Source of the DNA: Prevotella aff. ruminicola Tc2-24
GTDB taxonomy: Bacteria; Bacteroidota; Bacteroidia; Bacteroidales; Bacteroidaceae
Direction of reading: 5' to 3'
Length of the DNA: 64,000 nucleotides
Assembly (NCBI RefSeq): GCF_900110895.1
Contig: NZ_FOIQ01000003.1
Coordinates: 62,001 to 126,000, forward strand
Below the pieces are notes generated by a model that was not told the origin of the DNA, searched no databases, and saw only the letters and a program-made list of their open reading frames with translations. Positions 33,773-41,411 of this stretch are shown piece by piece (within the stretch, counting starts at the first letter, position 1; every line of letters starts with the position of its first letter). A program made the translations under genes and the position numbers.

Positions 33773-34042
33773 ATGTACTTAGACAAAGCTAAAAAGCAGG
33801 AGATCTTCGGTCAGTATGGCAAGAGCGCCACAGATACCGGTTCTGCAGAGGCACAGATCGCCCTCTTCTCTTACCGTATCTCTCACCTGACGGAGCACCT
33901 GAAGAAGAACCACAAGGACTACAACACAGCTCGTTCGCTGACCATGCTCGTTGGTAAGCGTCGTAAGCTGCTGAAGTACCTCTACACGAACGACATCAAT
34001 CGTTATCGTGCTATCATCAAGGCCCTCGGTCTTCGTAAGTAA
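33773..34042 (+). CDS. rpsO: 30S ribosomal protein S15
   Basis: An 89-residue S15 of usual length, with the family motif HLKKNHKDYNTARSLTMLVGKRRKLLKYL, which contacts the 16S rRNA central domain early in 30S assembly. Codon use is strongly biased, as expected for a highly expressed gene. Monocistronic, with its own promoter and terminator. Confidence 0.97.
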   Translation: MYLDKAKKQEIFGQYGKSATDTGSAEAQIALFSYRISHLTEHLKKNHKDYNTARSLTMLVGKRRKLLKYLYTNDINRYRAIIKALGLRK

Positions 34043-34064
34043 GCAAATAGCAAGAACAAAAAGT

Positions 34065-34094
34065 AAGGCTCGCATCGCTGCGGGCCTTTTTTTA
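34065..34094 (+). terminator. rpsO terminator
   Basis: AAGGCTCGCA pairs with TGCGGGCCTT around a four-base loop, followed by a run of T. Confidence 0.88.
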
Positions 34095-34126
34095 TGTCTT
34101 GTCGTCAAGAACCGTTTCCGGGTGGT

Positions 34127-34552
34127 TCAGTCGCTGATCTCCTCAAGGGGCTTCATCACGAACGCACGCTGCTGCATCTGCGGATGGGGGATTTTCAGAT
34201 CAGGCTCGTCAACGGTCAGATCGTCGTAGAGCAGGATATCAATGTCAATGGGACGATCGTGGTAGATGGAAGACTGGACACGCGTCGTGGCGTGGCGGCG
34301 CCTCTTGCCCAACTCACGCTCGATCTTCTGCGTAGCCTTAAGCACCTGACGGGGCGTAAGGGCGGTCTCCACAAGGATGACACCGTTGAGGAACTTGTTG
34401 GCCGACTCATAGCCCCACGGCTCGGTCTCGATCAACGACGACTGGCGGGTAACCTCGCCTACTCGTTCGGCAATCAGGGCGATTGCCTTTCGTATATTCT
34501 CCTCACGATCGCCGAGGTTGGAACCTAAACCCAAATACACCTGATGTTCCAT
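34127..34552 (-). CDS. folK: 6-hydroxymethyl-7,8-dihydropterin pyrophosphokinase
   Basis: A 141-residue HPPK that transfers pyrophosphate from ATP to the pterin in folate synthesis. The opening VYLGLGSNLGDREENI, ETEPWGYESANKFLNGVI and the metal-binding DRPIDIDILLYDD are diagnostic, with HPQMQQRAFVMKPL closing the fold. The start at 34552 is where the LGLGSN motif begins normally; a longer frame would run through a G/A-rich repeat. Last gene of the ftsX operon. Confidence 0.93.
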   Translation of the reverse strand: MEHQVYLGLGSNLGDREENIRKAIALIAERVGEVTRQSSLIETEPWGYESANKFLNGVILVETALTPRQVLKATQKIERELGKRRRHATTRVQSSIYHDRPIDIDILLYDDLTVDEPDLKIPHPQMQQRAFVMKPLEEISD

Positions 34553-34579
34553 CTCCCGTCTCCCGACTTCTGACTCATC
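34551..34579 (-). repeat. G/A-rich minisatellite between queA and folK
   Basis: On the minus strand this reads GAGTCAGAAGTCGGGAGACG then GGAGAT, the same repeat family as in the trmH-like gene. It fills the queA-folK gap and ends at the folK start codon. Confidence 0.6.
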
Positions 34580-35696
34580 AATCATCCACAATCAGCATCG
34601 CATCGCCGTAGCAACCGAACCGATAGCCGTTCTTGACGGCCTTCTTATAAGCCTCGTACACGAGCTCATAGCCACCAAACGAACACTGTGTCATCATCAT
34701 CGTCGACTCGGGGTGATAGAAGTTGGCCACCAGGGCATTCGCCATACCGAACTCATAGGGAGGGAAAATGAACTTATTGGTCCAGCCCTCGTATTCCTTC
34801 AGCATGCCATCAGTGCCGACGGCCGTCTCTGTGGCACGGGCCGTACTGACACCTACCGCACAGACACGGTGACCCGACAGTTTGGTCTTATTCACGATGT
34901 CACAAGCCTCCTTAGGGATGAACATCTGCTCAGATGACATCTTGTGCTTCGTGAGGTCCTCGACCTCGATGGGGTCGAAGTTGCCAAGACCGCAGTGCAG
35001 GGTGATATAAGCGAAGTTGATGCCACGGATCTCCATGCGCTTCATCAGCTCACGACTGAAATGAAGACCGGTGGCAGGGGCCGTCACTGCACCCTCGTTC
35101 TTCGCATAGATAGTCTGGAACATATCCATATCCTCTTCATGGGCAGGACGTCTGTCGATGATATAACGAGGTAGCGGGGCAGCACCCAGAGCGAACAGCT
35201 CACGCTTAAACTCATCGTGCGGACAGTCGTACAGGAAGCGGAGCGTACGACCACGGCTAGTCGTATTGTCGATAACTTCGGCCACCATCGGTCCATCCTC
35301 CTCGAAGAAGAGTTTGTTACCGATACGGATCTTACGGGCCGGCTCTACCAGCACATCCCACAGGCGCAGGTCGGCATTCAGCTCACGGAGAAGGAACACC
35401 TCGATCTTGGCATCGGTCTTCTCCTTCGTTCCATAGAGACGGGCGGGGAACACCTGTGTGTCGTTGAAGATGAAGGTGTCATCCTCGTCGAAGTAATCCA
35501 GGATATTGCGGAAATCAAGGTAGACGGGATTGCCTTCCTCGTCTTTCAGATCCTCACCGTTCTCATCCTTCTTGGTCATCTCGATCTCCCCACTCTTACG
35601 ATGCACAACCATCAGTCGGCACTCATCACGATGGTATGACGGTTCCAACGCGATCTGCTCCTCGGGGAGTTTAAACTTAAACTGCGATAACTTCAT
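34578..35696 (-). CDS. queA: tRNA preQ1(34) S-adenosylmethionine ribosyltransferase-isomerase
   Basis: A 372-residue QueA that builds epoxyqueuosine on tRNA from preQ1 and SAM. Motifs include PEEQIALEP, FNDTQVFPARLYG, the family signature EGAVTAPATGLHFS and HCGLGNFDPI. A charged insertion (about residues 41-60, TKKDENGEDLKDEEGNP) is longer than in other families. Cotranscribed with truB, another tRNA-modifying enzyme, 15 bases upstream. Confidence 0.95.
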   Translation of the reverse strand: MKLSQFKFKLPEEQIALEPSYHRDECRLMVVHRKSGEIEMTKKDENGEDLKDEEGNPVYLDFRNILDYFDEDDTFIFNDTQVFPARLYGTKEKTDAKIEVFLLRELNADLRLWDVLVEPARKIRIGNKLFFEEDGPMVAEVIDNTTSRGRTLRFLYDCPHDEFKRELFALGAAPLPRYIIDRRPAHEEDMDMFQTIYAKNEGAVTAPATGLHFSRELMKRMEIRGINFAYITLHCGLGNFDPIEVEDLTKHKMSSEQMFIPKEACDIVNKTKLSGHRVCAVGVSTARATETAVGTDGMLKEYEGWTNKFIFPPYEFGMANALVANFYHPESTMMMTQCSFGGYELVYEAYKKAVKNGYRFGCYGDAMLIVDD

Positions 35697-35711
35697 ATGT
35701 CTCTGATATAA

Positions 35712-36425
35712 TTACTTGATTGTTTCTTCCTCCTTCATCACCTTGTCGAGCCACGCAGGGAACTCGTCGAACGTCAGACAGTCCTCGATACGCACATCGC
35801 CCAACCGTGTCCGACAGAGCGCCGTCAGGAAAGCGCCACTGTTCAGTGCGTAACCGATGTCGCGTGCCAGCGACCGGATATAGGTGCCCTTGCCACAGGC
35901 CACACGAATCGACATCTGCATCGTCGCCGGATCGAAGTCGGTCAGCTCGATCTCGTCGATATGAACCGGCTTGGCCGCTAAGGTTACCTCCTCACCCCGA
36001 CGCGCCATCTTATAGGCGCGATGACCGTCGACCATACAAGCGGAATAGGCCGGTGGTACCTGCATGATGTCACCAACGAACTGAGGCAGTGTCTGCAGGA
36101 TCAGTTCACGGGTGATATGCTTCGTCGGATAAGTGTAGTCGACCGTATGCTCACGGTCAAAACTGGGCGTGGTAGCTCCCAGCTGGAGCGTCGCCGTATA
36201 TTCCTTGGAATGGAGCTGCAGTGCCTCTATCTGCTTCGTGGCCTTGCCCGTGCAGAGGATCAGCACCCCTGTGGCCAGGGGATCGAGGGTCCCCGCATGC
36301 CCCATCTTGACTCTTTTAACTCTCAGCCGCTTGGAGACGAGATAACGGATATGCGCCAACGCCCCGAAACTCGACATCCGATATGGCTTGTTGATATATA
36401 TGTATGCTCCTTCCTGAAAATTCAT
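35712..36425 (-). CDS. truB: tRNA pseudouridine(55) synthase
   Basis: A 237-residue TruB that makes the universal pseudouridine of the T loop. The opening INKPYRMSSF, the catalytic aspartate in GHAGTLDPLATGVL, and the late CGKGTYIRSLARDIG are all present. The start codon overlaps the uppP stop (TAATG), so the two are translationally coupled. Confidence 0.95.
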   Translation of the reverse strand: MNFQEGAYIYINKPYRMSSFGALAHIRYLVSKRLRVKRVKMGHAGTLDPLATGVLILCTGKATKQIEALQLHSKEYTATLQLGATTPSFDREHTVDYTYPTKHITRELILQTLPQFVGDIMQVPPAYSACMVDGHRAYKMARRGEEVTLAAKPVHIDEIELTDFDPATMQMSIRVACGKGTYIRSLARDIGYALNSGAFLTALCRTRLGDVRIEDCLTFDEFPAWLDKVMKEEETIK

Positions 36426-37282
36426 TAGTCAACCATTGCGAGTGAATGCCCTGTGAGCAACAAGATGATGATGATGGTGCCCACCACGATGCGATACCAA
36501 CCAAAGGCCTTGAAGCCGTACTTGGTGAGATAGTTGACAAACCACTTCATGGCCAACAGGGCCACGACGAAGGCGATGGCACAGCCCAGAAGCAGCATGG
36601 CGATATTATGACTGGTGGCCCAGGACGTCTCCTCCTTCATCAGGTCGAGCACGTCGAGCAGAGTAGCACCCGCCATCGTCGGCACAGCCAGGAAGAACGA
36701 GAATTTGGCAGCGCGCCGACGGGTGAGACCCTGGGTCATTCCACCCACGATGGTGGCCATCGAGCGCGACACACCGGGGATGACGGAGATACACTGGTAG
36801 AGACCGATCTTGAAAGCACGGCGCTCATCAACCTTGTTCTCCTCGTTCCCCTTGTTGAACAGTTTATCGCAGAAGAGCATAAACACACCTCCTGCCACCA
36901 ACATCACAGCTACCACCTCGACACTGTCGAGCAGCCAGTCGAGCAGACCCGACTTCTTGGCCAGCAGACCGATCACCACGGCGGGCAGCACACCCACGAT
37001 GAGCAACCAGTAGAAATAATACTTGTGCTTGAGACGCTGGAACAGAGAGCTACCCTCGGGAGCCGGTGTATTATCGAACTGGAAGAAGCGTTTCCAATAC
37101 AGGCATACCACCGACAGGATGGCACCAAACTGTATAATAAAGGTGAAGGCGTGTACGAAGGGATCGCCTTGAGGCACGCCTAACAGGTTCTGTGCAATAA
37201 TCATATGTCCTGTCGACGACACCGGCAGGAACTCCGTCAGGCCCTCAACGATTGCTATAATAACCGTCTGAATCCAATCCAT
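36425..37282 (-). CDS. uppP: undecaprenyl-diphosphate phosphatase
   Basis: A 285-residue UppP (BacA) with about eight membrane segments. It recycles the undecaprenyl pyrophosphate carrier for peptidoglycan and O-antigen and confers bacitracin tolerance. Both active-site motifs are seen: VEGLTEFLPVSSTGHMI near residue 13 and the PGVSRSMATIVGG region near residue 170. It lies between a DUF3098 gene and truB. Confidence 0.94.
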   Translation of the reverse strand: MDWIQTVIIAIVEGLTEFLPVSSTGHMIIAQNLLGVPQGDPFVHAFTFIIQFGAILSVVCLYWKRFFQFDNTPAPEGSSLFQRLKHKYYFYWLLIVGVLPAVVIGLLAKKSGLLDWLLDSVEVVAVMLVAGGVFMLFCDKLFNKGNEENKVDERRAFKIGLYQCISVIPGVSRSMATIVGGMTQGLTRRRAAKFSFFLAVPTMAGATLLDVLDLMKEETSWATSHNIAMLLLGCAIAFVVALLAMKWFVNYLTKYGFKAFGWYRIVVGTIIIILLLTGHSLAMVD

Positions 37283-37299
37283 TCTTCAAATATATTATC

Positions 37300-37524
37300 T
37301 TAATCCCTCGGTTTTCTTACGACAGCATAGATCATGGAGATAAAGCCGATCAGGCATATCACCGGCGCTACCTTCGTGCGACGCACACTGAAGATGTCGG
37401 GCTCGAAAGCCTCGGCAGAGGTGTTCGGTCCTATCATCAACAGAAAACCGACGATGACCACAACCATGCTGACTGCCAGCAGGATGAAATTCACTTTATC
37501 AAACGCAAAATTCTTCTTATCCAT
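37300..37524 (-). CDS. small membrane protein, DUF3098
   Basis: A 74-residue protein with two membrane segments (about 12-31 and 52-68). It has a GPNTSAEAFEPDIFSVRRTKVAP loop between them, as in DUF3098 proteins of Bacteroidetes. No function is known; its steady place between ftsX and uppP hints at a link with division or lipid-carrier recycling. Confidence 0.82.
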   Translation of the reverse strand: MDKKNFAFDKVNFILLAVSMVVVIVGFLLMIGPNTSAEAFEPDIFSVRRTKVAPVICLIGFISMIYAVVRKPRD

Positions 37525-37542
37525 AATGATATCCTCTATTCA

Positions 37543-38421
37543 TTAAATCTTATACAGCTCACCGGCCGACATCCGCAGGAACTTGTTCACCGAGATATAC
37601 GAACAGGCCTCGGTGATGATGATGCCGAACAGGAAGACCGCCAGCGCGGTGATCAGCAGCTCACGCCATGTGATGATGGTCATCACATTGGGCTCATAGC
37701 AATAGAGCGCATAGGCACAAGCGCCCAATACGACATTGGCGATCAGGGCGGCAACGATGCCCACCATCAGTCCTTGTCGCATGAAAGGACGACGGATGAA
37801 ATTCCACGAGGCACCGACCAACTTCATCGTGTGGATGGTGAAGCGACGCGAGTAGACACTCAGGCGCACCGTGTTATTGATCAGGGAGAACGAGACAAAG
37901 GTCAGCAACAGAGCCAGTACCAACAGCAGGACGTTCACCTTTCCCAGATTACGGTTCACACTGTCAACCAGATCGACCTGATAAGCCACATCGGTCACCT
38001 TCGCATTCTTCCGCAACTCGGCGGCAATCCACTTCAGGGAGTCACGGTTCGCATAGTCGGACCACATCTGCAGTTCGAGGGTAGCAGGGAAAGGATTGAC
38101 ACCCAGAAACTCGGAAGGGTCGGAACCCATCGCCGCCGTCTGTTCCTTCAAGGCCTGCTCACGGGTGACAAACTCAACACTCTTGGAGTAGGGACGCTGA
38201 CGGAGATTCTTACACAGCACTTTCGCATCGGCCTGCGTCGCATCGTCGCTTAGCATCACCGTCACCGTCAGGTTCTCCTTCACCCACTGCGATAGATTAC
38301 GCGAGGTCTGTACGGAAAAAACAACCAGACCTAACAGCACCAAGACCATCGCCGTGCTGATACACAGTGTCACCAACTGTACGCCACGATGATTGCCGGC
38401 ATACTTCCTACGTCTCTTCAT
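37543..38421 (-). CDS. ftsX: cell division permease FtsX
   Basis: A 292-residue protein with four membrane segments (about 17-38, 165-187, 210-240 and 258-282) and one large periplasmic domain after the first, the FtsX layout. With FtsE it forms an ABC-like complex that activates septal amidases. ftsE is not adjacent. It leads the ftsX-DUF3098-uppP-truB-queA-folK operon. The SPOR amidase at 12969 is a candidate client, by inference only. Confidence 0.88.
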   Translation of the reverse strand: MKRRRKYAGNHRGVQLVTLCISTAMVLVLLGLVVFSVQTSRNLSQWVKENLTVTVMLSDDATQADAKVLCKNLRQRPYSKSVEFVTREQALKEQTAAMGSDPSEFLGVNPFPATLELQMWSDYANRDSLKWIAAELRKNAKVTDVAYQVDLVDSVNRNLGKVNVLLLVLALLLTFVSFSLINNTVRLSVYSRRFTIHTMKLVGASWNFIRRPFMRQGLMVGIVAALIANVVLGACAYALYCYEPNVMTIITWRELLITALAVFLFGIIITEACSYISVNKFLRMSAGELYKI

Positions 38422-38450
38422 GAACTACTTTACGTACGTAATTGAGTTTG

Positions 38451-38482
38451 CAAAGTTACAACATTTTAAGCGAACGCGCAAA
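38451..38482 (-). promoter_or_regulatory. ftsX operon promoter
   Basis: On the minus strand TTTG (38479-38482), a 20-base spacer and TAACTTTG (38451-38458). The -33 box is the end of dispersed repeat copy B. Confidence 0.8.
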
Positions 38483-38577
38483 TTTTTTTGCCACAGATTT
38501 CATAGATTAACACGGATTGATGGAAAAAACTTCTTGAAAATCTGTGTTATCTGTGGCCTTTTTTGTACTTTTGCATC
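38479..38577 (+). repeat. dispersed divergent-promoter repeat, copy B
   Basis: Homologous to copy A (33536-33635): GCCACAGATTTCATA, a variable 16-base segment, TGGAAAA, then AAAATCTGTGTTATCTGTG, a T run and GTACTTTTGCA. It gives the -33 box of ftsX at one end and the -7 box of the radical SAM gene at the other. Confidence 0.8.
38566..38573 (+). promoter_or_regulatory. radical SAM gene -7 box
   Basis: TACTTTTG, nine bases before the ATG at 38583, within dispersed repeat copy B. Confidence 0.6.
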
Positions 38578-38582
38578 CTGTT

Positions 38583-39368
38583 ATGAGTACCATCATCTAC
38601 CCCTCGCCCATCTTCGGTCCCGTACACAGTCGCCGACTGGGCATATCACTGGGCATCAACCTGTTGCCAGCCGACGGGAAAGTATGTTCGTTCGACTGCA
38701 TCTACTGTGAGTGTGGTTTCAATAAAGACCACCGTCCTACCCTTCCCTTCCCCAAGCGCGAGGAGGTAGCCAAGCATCTGGAAGAGACGCTCCGGAAGAT
38801 GGCTGCCGACGGACAGTTGCCCGACGTGCTGACATTCGCTGGCAACGGAGAGCCGACCTGTCATCCGCAGTTCGCAGAGATCATCGACGACACGATCCGG
38901 TTGCGCGACCAGTACTGTCCCGAGGCCAAGGTGTCGGTACTGAGCAACTCAACCTTCATCCATCGTCCACAGGTTCACGAGGCGCTGATGCGGGTAGACA
39001 ATAATATCTTGAAGCTCGACACCATCGACCCGACCTACATCCAGAAGGTGGACCGTCCAAACGGTGCATACGACGTACATCAGATCATCGAACAGATGAA
39101 GGCCTTCGACGGACATCTGATTATCCAGACGATGTTTATGAGGGGGGAGACAGAAATCGGGAGTCAGGAGTCAGTGGATAATACCGGTGAGGAGTACGTA
39201 GGCCCGTGGCTTGAGGCGGTGAAAGCGATCAGACCACAACAGGTGATGATCTACACCATCGACCGGGAGACGCCTGCACAGGGTCTGCTCAAAGCGACAC
39301 ACGAGCAACTCGACGCCATTCGCGACAGGGTCATCGCTGCCGGCATCCCCTGCACGGCTTCCTATTAA
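38583..39368 (+). CDS. radical SAM protein
   Basis: A 261-residue radical SAM enzyme. The iron-sulphur cluster motif is CSFDCIYC (Cys35, Cys39, Cys42), followed by LTFAGNGEPTCHP, the SAM-binding GGE-like stretch. The opening SPIFGPVHSRRLGISLGINLLP is shared with a group of short uncharacterised radical SAM proteins. No extra cluster domain is present and the reaction is unknown. An in-frame repeat insertion adds the loop GETEIGSQESVDN. The start at 38583 follows the -7 box; a longer frame would lie inside the dispersed repeat. Confidence 0.85.
   Translation: MSTIIYPSPIFGPVHSRRLGISLGINLLPADGKVCSFDCIYCECGFNKDHRPTLPFPKREEVAKHLEETLRKMAADGQLPDVLTFAGNGEPTCHPQFAEIIDDTIRLRDQYCPEAKVSVLSNSTFIHRPQVHEALMRVDNNILKLDTIDPTYIQKVDRPNGAYDVHQIIEQMKAFDGHLIIQTMFMRGETEIGSQESVDNTGEEYVGPWLEAVKAIRPQQVMIYTIDRETPAQGLLKATHEQLDAIRDRVIAAGIPCTASY
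39143..39175 (+). repeat. in-frame G/A-rich repeat in radical SAM gene
   Basis: GGGAGACAG followed by ATCGGGAGTCAGGAGTCAG, the same family as the repeats at 29298, 34551 and 46065. It encodes an acidic loop between a beta strand (LIIQTMFM) and the following GEEYVG region. Confidence 0.6.
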
Positions 39369-39392
39369 GACTTCTCTTCAAATTACACTTTA

Positions 39393-40427
39393 TCAGATGT
39401 CAGTAGGGCTGCTTTCGGTCTGATTGTCATAGATGCCCCAGACACGGGAAGTCCATATTGCGTTCTTATAGTCAATGATCTTTGTCCCCATGATCTCTAT
39501 TTGCTTCAAGTGTTCCATCTCGCTGGGCCAACCATTGTAAAAGTAGCTGTATTGCTCTACATCAGTCACTGTGGCATCCTCAAGTTCCTGCTTTTTTATT
39601 TCATCATTGACTTTCCCAGCATACTCATCACTCAATGTCAAATTGATATAGTTGCCTATGGTCTCTTTGAGGTCTTCTTTAGGAATGGTCGTAACAGTCC
39701 GTCCGCTTATGAAATAATCATCCTCAAAACCATACTCCTCGCTGCTTTTATCATAGCCACAGACAACGGTTGTTTGCTCTGGCCATCCGTGGGCATCTGT
39801 ATCGTCGCTTTCGGTCTTGCCTATTGCGAATGAGTTACCATGCAGAGAGAAAAGCAACTTAAGATCCGCGCTGTTCTCAATATATGCCTTCTCATCAGCG
39901 AATTGAAGGGTCATCTGCGACTCGAACCGTGCCCGTGGTAAGGCTTCATTCAATTGAGGCCGGCAACTGTACAGTGAGTCTAAGAACGACTTAATCATTT
40001 TTCGTGAGAATTCCTTGATTTCCTTCCAGTTCTTGATGTGCTCTATTCTTCCGTATTCGTCTGTGGTGATAATCGTATTGATGTCTCCAGTTGCCTCCAC
40101 AAGCGACTGCATGATATGTGTCATCAGGGTATCCTTACCGAAATCGACTTTCGTCTCCAATGGTATGCACTCTATCTCGTAACTGGTTGCTGTAGAGTCT
40201 CTCACAATCAATTGAAATGTACTTAGCATCTGGCGCTCCACAATCGTGTCATTGTCCTTAACCTTGGCTCTAAGGTCTTGGTATTGATAGGTCAAGGTGT
40301 CGTTCTTGCAGAAAAAGGCAACGACGTTGATGGTGGTATCTTTGTTTTCCTGCTGTGCCGTCATCAACTGAGCAACAGACGGAAGCGCCAAAGCTCCAAA
40401 CAACAATGAAAGGATAAGTTTTTTCAT
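39393..40427 (-). CDS. secreted protein of unknown function
   Basis: A 344-residue exported protein with a signal peptide ending at PSVAQ (about residue 20). I do not recognise the family. The mature part is polar, rich in D, E, T and K, and alternates predicted beta strands with loops; it contains ITTDEYGRIEHIKNWKEIKE, a pattern met in Bacteroidetes periplasmic proteins that track a per-residue turnover of unknown kind. It is convergent with the radical SAM gene and single. The start at 40427 is set by the signal peptide; a frame extending to 40469 has no support. Confidence 0.6.
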   Translation of the reverse strand: MKKLILSLLFGALALPSVAQLMTAQQENKDTTINVVAFFCKNDTLTYQYQDLRAKVKDNDTIVERQMLSTFQLIVRDSTATSYEIECIPLETKVDFGKDTLMTHIMQSLVEATGDINTIITTDEYGRIEHIKNWKEIKEFSRKMIKSFLDSLYSCRPQLNEALPRARFESQMTLQFADEKAYIENSADLKLLFSLHGNSFAIGKTESDDTDAHGWPEQTTVVCGYDKSSEEYGFEDDYFISGRTVTTIPKEDLKETIGNYINLTLSDEYAGKVNDEIKKQELEDATVTDVEQYSYFYNGWPSEMEHLKQIEIMGTKIIDYKNAIWTSRVWGIYDNQTESSPTDI

Positions 40428-40578
40428 ATCATATAAATTTTGATGTTTCATTAATGATTCATGCGCCACATACAGACCTTTCCAGAGAATCTTATTCTCT
40501 ACGATTTTGTACGTTGCCCCCGTAGAAGCCGTATGTCATCTTCTCAGGCTCCTCCACGTCTATATGGTAGAACAAACA

Positions 40579-40602
40579 AATCCCTGCCCATTGGCAGGGA
40601 TT
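40579..40602 (-). terminator. RND-lpxA operon terminator
   Basis: A ten-base perfect stem (AATCCCTGCC with GGCAGGGATT, loop CATT), followed on the minus strand by TGTTTGTTC. Confidence 0.75.
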
Positions 40603-40608
40603 CGATTG

Positions 40609-41388
40609 TTATTTGCACATAATGCCTCGCTGGGTGCTCTCGAGGAAACGGATGATATCACGTATCTCGGGACTGTCGGGCACCTGCTCCCTGATCTGGT
40701 TGATCACATCGAACGTGCTGGTCTTACCATGGAACAGCAGACGGTACGCATTGGCGATATGCTTCTGCACCTTCGGGTCGATGCCGGCCTCGTTCATCAT
40801 CGTGGTGTTGGGACCACCATATTTCAGCGGTTTACCACCCGCCACCAGGAACGGAGGTACATCGTGTGAGAACGTACAACCAGCCTGGATCAGTGACAGA
40901 CGACCGACACGGGTATTGGCATTCTGGATCGCACTACTGGAGAAAATCACACCATCGCCGATCTCACAGTCGCCAGCAATCTTCACACCATAGCCGAACA
41001 CACAGTGATTGCCCACCACGGTGTCGTGACTGATATGCGTACCCTCCAATAAGAAATTGCCGTTGCCGATGACCGTCACACCATCCTGCTGAGTGCCGCG
41101 GTTGATCACCACGTTCTCGCGGATAACGTTGTTATCGCCAATCCTCACATACGACTTGGCACCACGGAAATTGAAATCCTGTGGCAAGGCAGCGATCACA
41201 CTACCCTGATGGATCTTATTGTTATTGCCGATACGCGAGCCGTCGCAGATGGAGACAAAGGGGAAGATGATACAGTTGTCACCAATCTCCACATCGTCCT
41301 CGATATACACGAAGGGGAATATCTTACAGTTTTCACCGATCTTCGCCTTTGGGCTTATCTCGGCTTTAGGGGAAATTTCACTTGCCAT
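40609..41388 (-). CDS. divergent LpxA-type UDP-GlcNAc acyltransferase
   Basis: A 259-residue left-handed beta-helix protein with hexapeptide repeats (IGENCKIFPF, IGDNCIIFPF and so on) and an LpxA C-terminal helical part. The catalytic-type histidine is kept in EGTHISHDTVVGN, and VINRGT matches the usual substrate loop. However the GMTAVHQF block that follows in standard LpxA is replaced by FSSSAIQNANTRVG. It could be a paralogue with another acyl chain or sugar. It is fourth in an RND efflux operon, 23 bases after the outer-membrane channel gene, not beside lpxC/fabZ. Confidence 0.72.
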   Translation of the reverse strand: MASEISPKAEISPKAKIGENCKIFPFVYIEDDVEIGDNCIIFPFVSICDGSRIGNNNKIHQGSVIAALPQDFNFRGAKSYVRIGDNNVIRENVVINRGTQQDGVTVIGNGNFLLEGTHISHDTVVGNHCVFGYGVKIAGDCEIGDGVIFSSSAIQNANTRVGRLSLIQAGCTFSHDVPPFLVAGGKPLKYGGPNTTMMNEAGIDPKVQKHIANAYRLLFHGKTSTFDVINQIREQVPDSPEIRDIIRFLESTQRGIMCK

Positions 41389-41411
41389 ATATAATACAAT
41401 TAAGTTGTAGT

